DNA of 64,000 bases from UBA1351 sp963677625 (GTDB taxonomy: Bacteria > Bacillota > Clostridia > Lachnospirales > Vallitaleaceae), in assembly GCA_963677625.2 (NCBI GenBank), contig CAXXSW010000010.1, positions 248,001 to 312,000 of the forward strand, written 5' to 3'. The notes below the pieces were generated by a model. It was not told the origin of the DNA and searched no databases. It saw only the letters and a program-made list of their open reading frames with translations. Each line of letters opens with the position of its first letter. Position 1 is the first letter of the stretch. A program made the translations under genes and the position numbers. Below are positions 52,309 through 62,271 of the stretch, in pieces.

Positions 52309-53148
52309 TTAAAATGGGTTTCCGCCATCTGTATCATCTAGGCCAAAGAAGGTAAGTGCTTCTTGAATGGCAATGTCCCAAAATCTCCACTCGTGTTTAT
52401 ATTTTGGAAGTGAGAACCATTTTGCATCTAGATCAATGTCTTTACAGTGTTTTTGGAATTTAAGAAAATTATCATAAAGCAAGGTGTCTTCTTCTCCGCA
52501 AGCGAACATAAGACGAGGGAGAGTACCGGTGTTAGCAAGCTTATCTATAATTGCCCATACATTTTCTTCAGAATTGATATAAGCATCAAGACCTCCAGCA
52601 TTCGCAATGGTAGTCTTAAGACGAGGGTTAGTCAGGTCTAAAAAGAAGCTTTCGTTACCTGCGCTAAAACCTTTAAATTCAACAGGAACAGCAGAAAGAA
52701 CAGCGGCTGCGGCAAATTTTTCGGGATGATTAACTGCAAACTTAATAGTACCCCTACCACCCATTGAAAGTCCTGCAATGAAATTATCTTCTCTTTTATC
52801 TGAAACAGGTAACCAACCGTAGATAAGTGGCATTAATTCTTTTGTAAGATAATCGTACATATTAAATCCCATCATACATTCATTCCAGTTAGAATAATTA
52901 GAGTTCAAGGCAGAAGGCATAACGACGACAAGATCTTTTTCGCAAGCGTAGAGCTCAATATTAGTTTTACGTAGCCAGTCGCTATGGTCACCAAAAGTAC
53001 CGTGCAATAACCAAAGAACCTTATAATTTTTACCACTTCTGTAGAAATCTTCAGGTGAGATTTCTCTTTTTTTGTCTGGGAGTATAATGGTAATTTCATG
53101 ATTATTATTTAAATACTGACTTTCAAAATTGTAAGTTAAGATTGACAT
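52309..53148 (-). CDS. Cytoplasmic esterase, PF00756 type
   Basis: 279 residues with nucleophile S128 in GLSMGGRG, acid region CGEEDTLLYD and histidine in YKHEWRFWD. The full triad is present. It is the last gene of the minus-strand operon (two permeases, sucrose-phosphorylase-like enzyme, esterase) and starts 31 bases after the GH13 gene ends, with AAGGAG before ATG. Its coupling to an importer and a disaccharide phosphorylase suggests that it removes acyl groups from the imported sugar before phosphorolysis. Confidence 0.92.
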   Translation of the reverse strand: MSILTYNFESQYLNNNHEITIILPDKKREISPEDFYRSGKNYKVLWLLHGTFGDHSDWLRKTNIELYACEKDLVVVMPSALNSNYSNWNECMMGFNMYDYLTKELMPLIYGWLPVSDKREDNFIAGLSMGGRGTIKFAVNHPEKFAAAAVLSAVPVEFKGFSAGNESFFLDLTNPRLKTTIANAGGLDAYINSEENVWAIIDKLANTGTLPRLMFACGEEDTLLYDNFLKFQKHCKDIDLDAKWFSLPKYKHEWRFWDIAIQEALTFFGLDDTDGGNPF

Positions 53149-53179
53149 AGTTAGGTCTCCTTTATTTTAGTTTTTAAAA

Positions 53180-54640
53180 TTATAATTGGCATTGCTTATT
53201 GGAAAGTTTATCAAAATAGGATATTGTATACTCTTTAGAATGAAAGTCCGCAATCAAAGTTGTTTGGTATTCATCTTTTTTCCATGTGATGGTAAGCTTT
53301 GAGTCTTTCTTATCTTCTCCTACTATAATATCACCATTAAAGGCTGGATACTCGTTACGAAAACGCATAATATCATACATACGTTGGAGCATAGGTTTTT
53401 GTATAGCTTGGTCGATTTCTTCAAGTGAATATGAATGACGGTTGATGCTTCTAGGATCACTATCTTTTTTTAGGCCTTCAATATCATTTTCTCCTGCTAA
53501 AAGACCAACATAATATACTTGAGGTATGCCAGGTGTATAAAATTGTACAATTCTGGAAAGAAGATAAGCATCATCATCACTTCGAAGAGCAGAATAGTAG
53601 GTGGAACCAAGTTGGTATCGTTGAGCTTTTTTCCCGGAAGTTTTAATCATACTAGGTAACTTAATATATTGCTTAGCTTCTTTTGTGATATCATCAATAT
53701 CTTCTCTTACATAATCGATTTCATCATCGGTAAGAAGATCCACCACATCAACAACACCGATACCGTCATGGGTATCTAAAGTGGTGAATTGTTTTCGAGG
53801 ACAGATATTGAGCCAATGAATGAGTCTATCTGTTCTTCCTGTTTTTAATCCATGTAGAAGAAGCATAGGAAGGGCAAAATCATATACCCAGTATCCCTTT
53901 TCGGCCATTTTTAACTGAATCTTATAATTCTCATGTATTTCAGGGAGCATTTCTGTATTATGGTTGTGGAGTGGCTCCATACCAATATCCAGAACTTCCC
54001 ATATTTCCGGTTCGACAAAGAAACAGGAGGTTCCAGGACGTTTAGAAGCATATGCAAAGGCATCAAAACGAATGAGTGGTACATGTTTAGCAATTCTACC
54101 CAAGTTTCTTTGGTAGTAATCTTGAGTTGGCTTTGAATAGGGATTAATATCAATTTGTTCTTCAAAAAAAGTGTTCCAGAGACGAACTTTTTTACTATCT
54201 TCTCGTGTAAATTCTATGTATGGACCATCAGCCTTTCTACGATATAGGGTATCCATTTCTGCTTCTGTTGGTTGTCCATTTGGCCAAAATTCATCCCAAT
54301 GAATGAACATGTCCCGGTATGGTGAATCATCACCATGTTTCATATAGTCTTTGAATTCATCACAACGAATGGATACATGATTTAACATAAAGTCGGCCAT
54401 TAAATAATATTTGTTTGCAAGTTTATCAATATCTTCCCAGCTTCCAAATTCAGGATCTACTATGTCATAATTAATAACAGCAAAGCCTCTATCACCAGAG
54501 GAAGGGAAAAAGGGTAAAATGTGGATGCCTTCTATAATGCCCTTGAAATTTTTGTCTAGAACTTGATTGAGTTCTTTTAAATCTTTACCCATGGAATTAG
54601 CATAAGTAATTAACATAATCTTGTTTTCTATTTTTCTCAT
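53180..54640 (-). CDS. GH13 sucrose phosphorylase-type enzyme
   Basis: 486 residues, typical length. Motifs match sucrose phosphorylases (GH13_18, GtfA type): IMLITYANSMGK at the start, HILPFFPSSGDRGFA, nucleophile D193 in LIRFDAFAYASK, general acid E234 in LPEIHENY, D292 in DTHDGIGVVD, and YYVGLLAGENDIE. The enzyme would convert sucrose and phosphate to glucose 1-phosphate and fructose; relatives that use glucosylglycerate or sucrose 6'-phosphate cannot be excluded. GAGAGG precedes ATG. Upstream in the operon are two sugar permeases, downstream an esterase. Confidence 0.9.
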   Translation of the reverse strand: MRKIENKIMLITYANSMGKDLKELNQVLDKNFKGIIEGIHILPFFPSSGDRGFAVINYDIVDPEFGSWEDIDKLANKYYLMADFMLNHVSIRCDEFKDYMKHGDDSPYRDMFIHWDEFWPNGQPTEAEMDTLYRRKADGPYIEFTREDSKKVRLWNTFFEEQIDINPYSKPTQDYYQRNLGRIAKHVPLIRFDAFAYASKRPGTSCFFVEPEIWEVLDIGMEPLHNHNTEMLPEIHENYKIQLKMAEKGYWVYDFALPMLLLHGLKTGRTDRLIHWLNICPRKQFTTLDTHDGIGVVDVVDLLTDDEIDYVREDIDDITKEAKQYIKLPSMIKTSGKKAQRYQLGSTYYSALRSDDDAYLLSRIVQFYTPGIPQVYYVGLLAGENDIEGLKKDSDPRSINRHSYSLEEIDQAIQKPMLQRMYDIMRFRNEYPAFNGDIIVGEDKKDSKLTITWKKDEYQTTLIADFHSKEYTISYFDKLSNKQCQL

Positions 54641-54667
54641 AATCTTTACCTCTCTATATTGTAGTTA

Positions 54668-55549
54668 TTAACCTTTTACAGAACCGATTGTAATGCCGGA
54701 AACAAATGATTTTTGGAAGAATGGATAGGCTATTAGAATAGGGATGATTGCAATAACAGCAAGAGCCATTCGTATACTTACGCTGGGGAGTTGGGTTGTA
54801 TTTATACTAGCATTAGAATGTGTTTGCAAGAAGGCGATATTGCTAATAACGGAATTCAGATAGTTCTGAATACCAAATAACTCCCGTTTAGTTTGAATAA
54901 AATAAACACCATTAGTCCAGTTATTCCAGTATGCAATAGCTGACATTAAAGAGATTGTACCTATAATTGGTTTTGACATAGGAACAATTATTTTTTTCAG
55001 AATCTGGAATTCATTTGCACCATTAATCATAGCAGCTTCTATCACTTCCATTGGAATATTAGAAGAGATATAGGTACGTACCATGATAATGAAGAAAGCG
55101 TTCATGAGTAAATATGGAACAATCATAGCAGCTAATGTATCTGTTATATGAAATACATTGGAATAAATTAAGTAAGTAGGTACGAATCCACCGCTAAATA
55201 ACATAGTAAAGAAAAGGAAAAAAGAAATAATATTTCTTCCTGGAAGATCTTTTCTAGATAGGGGATAAGCAAAAAGTAAGGTCATCGTTACATTGGCAAG
55301 TGTACCAACAACAGTGATAACAAAACTCATAAAATAAGCTCTTAGTATATCTGACTTAATACCCCAAATATACTTGTAGGCAGCAGTAGAAAAGCCTCTA
55401 GGAATAAAAGAATAACCCGATTTTACTAAGTCGGCTTCAGAACTAAAGGAACTGGAAATCAATAAGATAAAAGGAAAAATACAACACAATGTCAAAAAAA
55501 TGATAATCAAAGTCATAGCAGTTCGAAATATTTTACTTTTGTGAATCAT
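54668..55549 (-). CDS. Sugar ABC transporter permease, LplC/YtcP type
   Basis: 293 residues, six predicted helices, EAA loop EAAMINGANEFQILKKIIVP followed by MSKPI, and the family ending KGSVKG-like FVSGITIGSVKG. GGAGGTAATTATT precedes ATG. It pairs with the permease encoded 23 bases upstream. A binding lipoprotein is divergently encoded; the ATPase must come from elsewhere. Confidence 0.93.
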   Translation of the reverse strand: MIHKSKIFRTAMTLIIIFLTLCCIFPFILLISSSFSSEADLVKSGYSFIPRGFSTAAYKYIWGIKSDILRAYFMSFVITVVGTLANVTMTLLFAYPLSRKDLPGRNIISFFLFFTMLFSGGFVPTYLIYSNVFHITDTLAAMIVPYLLMNAFFIIMVRTYISSNIPMEVIEAAMINGANEFQILKKIIVPMSKPIIGTISLMSAIAYWNNWTNGVYFIQTKRELFGIQNYLNSVISNIAFLQTHSNASINTTQLPSVSIRMALAVIAIIPILIAYPFFQKSFVSGITIGSVKG

Positions 55550-55572
55550 AATAATTACCTCCTGATTATGTA

Positions 55573-56496
55573 TTAGAACAAGGAACTGTCCTTATCAATT
55601 TTGGAAACAAAGAAGTTTGCAGTAAAGATAAAGATAAATCCAAGGACTGATTGTAAAAATCCAGCCGCTGTAGATCGGCCTATATCGTTTAATTCTAATA
55701 AACCACGATAAACATAAGTATCAATAGTCTGCGTCGTGGAGTAGAGAAGACCACTGTTCATAGGTATTTGATAGAATAAGCCAAAATCGGAATAACAGAT
55801 ACGTCCTACAGCTAATAAAATCAAGGTAATAATGGTAGGTTTAAGTGCCGGTATAGTAATGAATCTAATCTGGGCCCAAATTCCAGCACCATCAACAACA
55901 GCTGATTCATAATAAGATTTATCAACACCAATCAATGTTGAGTAATATAAGATGGAACTATAACCAAAGGACATCCAAAGATATACGGTAACTAGAATAA
56001 CCGGCCAGTACTTTGCTTCGTTATACCAACTGATGCTATCGATTCCAAGTGCCGGAAGAATTGATGTATTTAACAAACCATTGCTACCACTTAAAAATGC
56101 GTATACAATATAGCTGATGATTACAGTGGATAGTAAGAATGGAATCAATATAACCACTTGACTAAACCGCTTAAAGAATTTCTTCTGAATACTATCAAGA
56201 GCAATGGCGGTAAAAATTCCCATTAAATTTCCTAAGAAAATAAATGCCAAGTTGTATAGGATAGTGTTTCTAAAAAATATAAATGCATCATTTGTACTAA
56301 ATAAATAGGTGAAATTGGATAAACCAACCCATGGACTTTCAAACATACCAACTGAATAGTTGATTTTTTTAAAAGCAAGTGCAAGTCCGGCCATTGGCAA
56401 ATAGTTATTGATAATTAAATAGATAGTACCTGGTATAAGCATTAAATATAAGGGTAGATACCGTTTCATTTTTTGCCAACTTCTCTTCTTTTTCAT
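55573..56496 (-). CDS. Sugar ABC transporter permease, LplB type
   Basis: 307 residues with six predicted helices and the EAA loop YESAVVDGAGIWAQIRFITI with PALKPT. It has a basic N-terminus (MKKKRSWQKMKRYLP). AAAGGAGAGG precedes ATG. First gene of the minus-strand import/phosphorolysis operon, divergent from the binding protein gene at 57051. Confidence 0.93.
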   Translation of the reverse strand: MKKKRSWQKMKRYLPLYLMLIPGTIYLIINNYLPMAGLALAFKKINYSVGMFESPWVGLSNFTYLFSTNDAFIFFRNTILYNLAFIFLGNLMGIFTAIALDSIQKKFFKRFSQVVILIPFLLSTVIISYIVYAFLSGSNGLLNTSILPALGIDSISWYNEAKYWPVILVTVYLWMSFGYSSILYYSTLIGVDKSYYESAVVDGAGIWAQIRFITIPALKPTIITLILLAVGRICYSDFGLFYQIPMNSGLLYSTTQTIDTYVYRGLLELNDIGRSTAAGFLQSVLGFIFIFTANFFVSKIDKDSSLF

Positions 56497-56518
56497 AATT
56501 ACCTCTCCTTTTTTTACT

Positions 56519-56549
56519 AGGTATGGAATCCATAAGGAATACCATACCT
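56519..56549. promoter_or_regulatory. Inverted repeat upstream of the permease operon
   Basis: AGGTATGG and CCATACCT (8-bp perfect arms) flank a partly paired centre, 23 bases before the permease start codon. No U-tract on either strand, so an operator or leader hairpin is more likely than a terminator. Confidence 0.5.
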
Positions 56550-56993
56550 TAATTTATCATCAATATGCACAATCGAACTATCATTTTTCTGACATAAACT
56601 GTCAAATTTCTAAGTATAGTGGAAGATGAAAAAAACAATTAGTGTTTTGGTAAAATATTTAATGATAAATTTGAGGAAATATCAAATAAAATGGAAAATT
56701 GGACTAAAAAATATTTATGAATATGAGTAGGAATATGAGGTGAGAAATAGTGTTAAGGCGAATAAGGAATATATGCCAAGTTAAAACGAAATGGATTAAT
56801 ATAGTGCACAAAATGATTTGATAAATTGGTGGTAAAATAGTGAAAATAACAGGAGTATAAACTTAATATAGAAAATTAATTTGTGGTTATGCAACATTTA
56901 TAATGTCTAAAATTAGAAAATTGATGATTTGTGACAGAAAAATGATAGTGGGAAGAAATATGTTTTTGATATGATGAATTTGCGATAAAAAAA
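56550..56993. other. Divergent intergenic region
   Basis: About 440 AT-rich bases between divergent transport operons. No ORF or known RNA element seen; promoters for both directions must lie here. Confidence 0.5.
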
Positions 56994-57019
56994 ATTTGTG
57001 ATTAAAATCTATCACAAAT
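56994..57019. promoter_or_regulatory. Inverted repeat upstream of the binding-protein gene
   Basis: ATTTGTGAT (56994-57002) and ATCACAAAT (57011-57019) are perfect 9-bp arms around an 8-base centre, about 20 bases before the ribosome site. An operator or a mRNA 5' hairpin. TGTGA...TCACA also resembles a Crp-type site, though no cAMP system is evident here. Confidence 0.55.
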
Positions 57020-57050
57020 GATAAGTGTTTGTATGAAAAAGGAGGATAAA

Positions 57051-58604
57051 ATGAAAAAGAAACTTATGTCACTACTGCTTACAACAGTTTTATTAGTATC
57101 TTTATTGGCTGGTTGCGGACAAGACGCAAACAAGTCAAAGGAAGAGGACAAATCTACAGAAACAAATACAACTACAGGAGATAAAACAAGTGAAAATAGT
57201 GAGGAAACTAAATCATATCCAGTAGTTAGAGTGCCTTATTCCATCGTATTTGATTCATTTGATGCAGATGCAATTCAGGATGCCTTAAATGAGATTATGA
57301 GAGAAAAAGCAGGTGCAGAAATTGAATTAGTAGGTATTGAATTTGGTAATTGGTCCACACAACTTAATCTTATGTTGACTGGTGGTGAAAATTCTTTAGA
57401 CCTGTTTAGCTCATTCTGGTACACATCTGTTAATAATCTTGCTGCAAATGGACAGGCAGTAGCCCTTGATGAATTACTTGCATCTGATGGACAGGGAATT
57501 CTAGACTTATATGATGGCTTGGAAGCCTATCTTGATTGTGGAAAAATAAACGGACAGATTTATGGTATTCCTTCCATTTATGCATGGAGCTCAGAAAACC
57601 TTTATCTTGTTCGCACAGAAGACTCAGAATCTGCTAACATCGATTGGAGTAAGGTCAATGATCTTGATGGAGTCACAGATGCTATGATTTCTATGAAAGA
57701 AGCAAATCCTGATAAATATTATATTCCAGGTTCAACCGATCCATATTGGATTCCAAAGAGCATTGACTACCTAGGAGATACGAATTACCTTGGAGTGCTT
57801 GCTGATCCTACAAATAGTACAACAATTGAAAACTATTACGAATCTGACTATTTCGTTGATTTTGCCAATCATATTAAGACATGGAAAGAGAATAACTTAT
57901 TCAGTCCAGATCCACTAAGCAATAATCAACCAACGCTAATGAGTTTATTGCTTGGTATTGCTAATGGTACATTAGGTTATTCATGGGACGCAACTGTATC
58001 AACAAAAAGTACATCTGTACAAAATGGTATTGATTTAGTTGGTGCAGCCATTACTGAGCCTCTTGCGACAACTGGTGATGTTACAACTTATATGTGGCAT
58101 ATAAGTCCGTTTTCAGATAACCCAGAAGCTGCTATGAGAGTTTTAAATGTCTTATTTACAGATCCGGAAGCCGCACAGATTGCTGCAAATGGTATTGAAG
58201 GTCTAGAATACGTTTTAGATGAAAATGGCCAGATGAATTACCCAGAAGGCAAAACGATGGCAGATATCGGATGGGCAGCAGCGAGTATGGCATATTGGCC
58301 AAATGTAACCCTTTGTAAAACGTGGAGTTTTGAACCAGAGAACATCTATGAACAAATGTTTGAGAAAAATGCTTCAGCTGAAAAATCATTGGCACTTGGC
58401 TTCCAGTTTGATTCAACATCAGTAGCAGACCAAATGACAGCTTGTGCAAATGTAGTAGCTCAATACTATATACCAATTATGTATGGTGAAGTAGATATTG
58501 ATTCATCATTACAAGAATTTAATAAACAACTGTATGCTAGTGGACTTCAAGATATTATTGATGCCAAACAGGAACAGTTAGATGCATGGCTTGCAAACAA
58601 GTAG
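57051..58604 (+). CDS. Sugar ABC transporter substrate-binding lipoprotein
   Basis: 517 residues with a lipoprotein signal (VLLVSLLAGCG, lipidated C22), an Asp/Glu/Thr-rich linker and an LplA-like binding domain. ATG 57051 directly follows AAGGAGGATAAA; the longer start at 57018 gives a poorer signal peptide. It delivers sugar to the divergently encoded permeases. A strong hairpin after the stop separates it from the MFS gene and probably boosts its mRNA. Confidence 0.93.
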   Translation: MKKKLMSLLLTTVLLVSLLAGCGQDANKSKEEDKSTETNTTTGDKTSENSEETKSYPVVRVPYSIVFDSFDADAIQDALNEIMREKAGAEIELVGIEFGNWSTQLNLMLTGGENSLDLFSSFWYTSVNNLAANGQAVALDELLASDGQGILDLYDGLEAYLDCGKINGQIYGIPSIYAWSSENLYLVRTEDSESANIDWSKVNDLDGVTDAMISMKEANPDKYYIPGSTDPYWIPKSIDYLGDTNYLGVLADPTNSTTIENYYESDYFVDFANHIKTWKENNLFSPDPLSNNQPTLMSLLLGIANGTLGYSWDATVSTKSTSVQNGIDLVGAAITEPLATTGDVTTYMWHISPFSDNPEAAMRVLNVLFTDPEAAQIAANGIEGLEYVLDENGQMNYPEGKTMADIGWAAASMAYWPNVTLCKTWSFEPENIYEQMFEKNASAEKSLALGFQFDSTSVADQMTACANVVAQYYIPIMYGEVDIDSSLQEFNKQLYASGLQDIIDAKQEQLDAWLANK

Positions 58605-58632
58605 TAGGGTAAAGACAAAAAAATAAGCTTCA

Positions 58633-58670
58633 GTATAGAGAGAGGTTGTATGTGAATCCTCTCTCTATAC
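58633..58670 (+). other. Strong intercistronic hairpin
   Basis: GTATAGAGAGAGG and CCTCTCTCTATAC are perfect 13-bp arms with a 12-base loop and no U-tract. Such hairpins after binding-protein genes often stabilise the upstream mRNA. Confidence 0.7.
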
Positions 58671-58686
58671 AATAAGGAATGAAATT

Positions 58687-59880
58687 ATGAGTGAAAATAT
58701 AATTATGGAGCAATCTAAGCTCTGGAACAAGCATTACATATTGGTGCTACTGGTGAATGCTTTGAATGCATTCTCTTTTTTTATGGTAGTTACTATTTTA
58801 TCAAAATATCTTGTTGAGATTGGTATTACCATTACTCTAGCAGGTGTTATCGTAGGATTGTTTTCTATTACTTCTTTGTGTGTCAGACCACTGAGTGGAG
58901 TACTTTCAGACAGATTAAACAATGTCAAATTGTTAAAATGGAGTAATATATTCATGGGAGTCGGACTTTTGGGATTTGCATTTACTACCAATGTTCCATT
59001 AATCTTCTTTTTTAGAATCTTGAATGGTATTGGGTTTGCTCTAGGAGGAACCTCCCAGATTGTACTAGCTACCAAATATATTCCAAAAACAAAAATGGGA
59101 GAAGGCATAGGATATCTTGGACTTGGGATGGTTATAAGTTCAGCGGTAGCACCTGGAATAGGACTAATCATAGCAGAGAATATGGGAATGAAAGCAACTT
59201 TTTTGTTTTCTGCATCATTGACTGTTGTTGCCTTTTTAGTTCTTAACTTCTTTCATGAGCCAAAGAAAAACCCGGATAGGGTTAGGAAAAAAATAGGATT
59301 CAATGATATTATTGCAGTGAAAGCCTTGCCATTTACAATTGTTGCAGGCTCCTATTCTTTTATCAATGGAATAATTGCTTCATATCTAGTGTTATACGCA
59401 GATGCCCTTGGAATTACAGGTATCAGTATATATTTTACTGTCTGTGCAGTTGTATTGTTTGCAATCAGACCCTTGTCAGGGAAGTTAATGGATAAAAAAG
59501 GAATCAGAGTAACTGTTCTACCAGGTCTTATACTCACTGCATCTTCTATGTTTATTATTGGACGAAGCACAACACTTATTATGATTCTACTTACGGGTGT
59601 CATAAGATCAATTGGTCAAGGAGCAGCCCAACCCTCTTTACAGGCTGGATGTATCAATAGGGTAGGACGAGAAAGAAGTGGCGTTGCTACAAGTACCTAT
59701 TATTTAGGAGGAGATGTTTTTCAGGGAACTGGTCCTATGATCGGTGGGGCAATCATCGGTGGTATTGCAGGTTTATCTGGTTTTCGTACTTTGTTTGATT
59801 TATGTGGAATCATGATGCTTTGTGCCTTGGTGTTTTTCTTTTTTGTTACAAGAAATGGGAAAATGTCAAATGTGAAATAA
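58687..59880 (+). CDS. MFS transporter
   Basis: 397 residues with twelve predicted helices and the MFS loop GVLSDRLNNVKLLKWSN after helix 2, repeated as GKLMDKKGIRVTVLPG in the second half. It resembles drug/proton antiporter-like MFS proteins. In this setting it may export a product of ester hydrolysis, such as an aromatic or fatty acid, but that is inference. AAGGAATGAAATT precedes ATG. It lies between the binding protein and an esterase-like gene. Confidence 0.88.
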   Translation: MSENIIMEQSKLWNKHYILVLLVNALNAFSFFMVVTILSKYLVEIGITITLAGVIVGLFSITSLCVRPLSGVLSDRLNNVKLLKWSNIFMGVGLLGFAFTTNVPLIFFFRILNGIGFALGGTSQIVLATKYIPKTKMGEGIGYLGLGMVISSAVAPGIGLIIAENMGMKATFLFSASLTVVAFLVLNFFHEPKKNPDRVRKKIGFNDIIAVKALPFTIVAGSYSFINGIIASYLVLYADALGITGISIYFTVCAVVLFAIRPLSGKLMDKKGIRVTVLPGLILTASSMFIIGRSTTLIMILLTGVIRSIGQGAAQPSLQAGCINRVGRERSGVATSTYYLGGDVFQGTGPMIGGAIIGGIAGLSGFRTLFDLCGIMMLCALVFFFFVTRNGKMSNVK

Positions 59881-59898
59881 GTGATATTGGAGGAATTG

Positions 59899-60756
59899 AT
59901 GGGATTATTGAGATTTAGTTTTAGGTCAGAAATATTAAGTCTACATACAAATATTACGGTTACTATTCCTAGTGAAAATATGACTTATTATCCCCTAACT
60001 GAGCCTAAAAGAGAAGAAGGAGTCGCAGCTAGACGTTCATGGGAATATAAGGATGGAATGAAACTTCAGACCTTATATTTATTACATGGTGGTGGAGATG
60101 ATGACACCTGTCTTATTAGGAAGTCTAATATAGAAAGATATGCAGAAGATAATTGCCTTATGACCGTGACGGCTCAAGTCAATGACAGCTTTTTTATGGA
60201 TACACAATATGGCTTTAAGTACTTTACTTTTATGACAGAAGAATTGCCAAAGGTTGTTCAGACCATGTTTCCTTCTTCGCCAAGAAGAGAAGATAACTTT
60301 GTGGCTGGCATTGCAATGGGTGGCAATGGGGCTCTTGCACTTGGCTTGAAACGTCCGGACCTCTATCAGGCAATTGTTGATTTGTCAGGGGGTATCGGAT
60401 GTAGCGTTGACACGGATAGTTTCATAGAACAAGTTAAGACCTTGGAATTAAAACGGTTACAAACGACCTTTGGAGATCCCCATGAGATTAAAGATGGCCA
60501 GTATGACTTAGGAGGATATGTAAGAAGACACCTTGCAAATGGTGTGAGATTACCGGAAATATTTATTGCTGTGGGAGAAAAAGATTTTATTAGGGATGTT
60601 GTACGACATGACAGAGATGCTTTAAGGGACTTGGGTGTTGATTTCTATTATGAAGAAGTAGCTAACCATGAACACGATTGGAATTTTTGGGATTTATATC
60701 TTAAGAAAGCCCTTGATCAATGGCTGCCCCTAAAAAGATCACCAATATATAAATAG
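59899..60756 (+). CDS. Esterase-family protein with Ser-to-Ala nucleophile
   Basis: 285 residues, clearly homologous to the PF00756 esterases at 41227 and 52309 (TLYLLHGGGDDD, NFVAGIAMGGNGA, NHEHDWNFWD). The nucleophile position is alanine (A139, codon GCA) where relatives have serine, while the Asp (GEKDF) and His remain. It should be catalytically dead or use another mechanism. ATG 59899, five bases after GGAGG, is preferred over GTG 59881. A CAO-tail paralogue follows. No signal peptide. Confidence 0.87.
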   Translation: MGLLRFSFRSEILSLHTNITVTIPSENMTYYPLTEPKREEGVAARRSWEYKDGMKLQTLYLLHGGGDDDTCLIRKSNIERYAEDNCLMTVTAQVNDSFFMDTQYGFKYFTFMTEELPKVVQTMFPSSPRREDNFVAGIAMGGNGALALGLKRPDLYQAIVDLSGGIGCSVDTDSFIEQVKTLELKRLQTTFGDPHEIKDGQYDLGGYVRRHLANGVRLPEIFIAVGEKDFIRDVVRHDRDALRDLGVDFYYEEVANHEHDWNFWDLYLKKALDQWLPLKRSPIYK

Positions 60757-60775
60757 GTCCAGAGAGGAAAATATT

Positions 60776-62250
60776 ATGAAGGAAGTGAAAAAAATAAATC
60801 TTTTAGCCGGAATACCAGATGATGATAACCGAGATTATTTGCCGGAAAAGTTAAAAGAAAGTGAAATCGTTGTAAATGAGAATGGAAATAACTCACAAGT
60901 ATATCCAAAAAATCTAAAAGAGATGAAAGAAAAACTGTTAGATGAACACGAAGATGTATGGTACGAATATGTCCCGGCTTCTTATGATCCATCTAAGAAA
61001 ACCCCATTAGTATTTTCCATGCATGGTGGCCTTATGACAGGCTGGGGCCAGGCTATTTATACATCATGGACACATGTTGCTGATAGGGAAGGTTTCATAT
61101 GTGTCTTTCCAAATGCCCAATTAAGAAGATTTTGGACTATTGAGTGTGAAGACGAATTGTATGATGAGCTTACGCAACCTAATGACGCAGGTTTGTATAT
61201 GAATCCTATACCGGATATTAAGGAAAATCATGATGCTCTTCTTGTATTTGCGCTGATTAAGAAAATGAAAGAACTTTATAATATTGATGAAGAAAGAATC
61301 TATATGCAGGGAATGTCTCTTGGCAATGCTATGACAACGATGATGGCACGGTATTTTGGCTATCGTTTTGCTGCAATGTCAGGTTCAGCTGGACCGTCAA
61401 CAGTCAATCTTATGTTCGGAAAAGATGGAAAGCCTAACAATCAAGGAGGGCCACTTCCCGTTATCCAAACCCGGATGGAAATTGACCAAGCGCCTCCTGG
61501 AAGTAAGGATAGTCCGGAATTTGTTGTAGCAAGAAACCGAGATTATTGGTGTATTGTAAATCATGTGATGAACTTCCTGAAATTAAGATTGATGGAGAAA
61601 ACAACTTTGCTTTCTACAAAGGGAAAAAAGCTGATTACATTTTTCGTGATGTTAAAAATAGAGATCATGGACAAACCTTTGATGATGCAGAGATTGTATG
61701 GGACTATCTCTTTTCTGGTACAAGGCGAATGGCAGATGGAAGTACTGGATATATGGAATCATTAGAAAAGAGAAAAGGTGATTCTCTATCATTTGCTATA
61801 GCACCTAAATGTCAATACGTATGGTTGAATAATCAGAAGGTGAAATTTAAGGGAACTTCTTTTAAGTGGAAAAAGTTGAAATACCATGGATTAGATGGAA
61901 AAGCATTAGTTCGGGGAGAATATAATATGGTTCCAGTAAAAATGCTATCAGATGCTTTTGGTGGAACTTGTGTAGAAACAGAAGGAAAAGCATATATTAC
62001 TATGCCAGATGGTAAAATACTTCAATTTGCCAGGGGATGTATCGGATATACTGTCGATAATCGTATTCGTACTATGTTCTGTGAGGCTGTTGAAAGAGAA
62101 AATATTTTATATATATCAGCAGAATGGTTCTGTATTGATGTATGTGGATTGCAGGTATCCAAGTGCAATGAAATGATGTATGCAACAGACCATTATGCAA
62201 GGCTTTCTGTTCATATGACCAGATTAATAAGGGATATTTTACAGAAGTAG
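60776..62250 (+). pseudogene. Alpha/beta-hydrolase with CAO-like tail, paralogue 4, frameshifted
   Basis: GAGAGG and ATG 60776 lead into the usual GIPDDDNRDYLP strip and hydrolase domain (GMSLGN elbow). After NRDYWCIVN the frame is lost; the other paralogues continue YWxxxNxCD, and CDELPEIKIDGENNFAFYKG continues in the -1-shifted frame from about 61564. One base is missing between 61561 and 61564. The rest, including NRDHGQ and the CAO-like tail, is intact to the stop at 62250. Either a true frameshift or a sequencing error; about 491 residues if repaired. Confidence 0.85.
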
Positions 62251-62271
62251 TTAGTGATATAGGAGAATAGT

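Noticed and set aside
58734..59171. 145-residue minus-strand ORF
   Set aside because: Pro/Ile/Thr-rich antisense frame of an MFS gene, a usual artefact of membrane-protein codon patterns.
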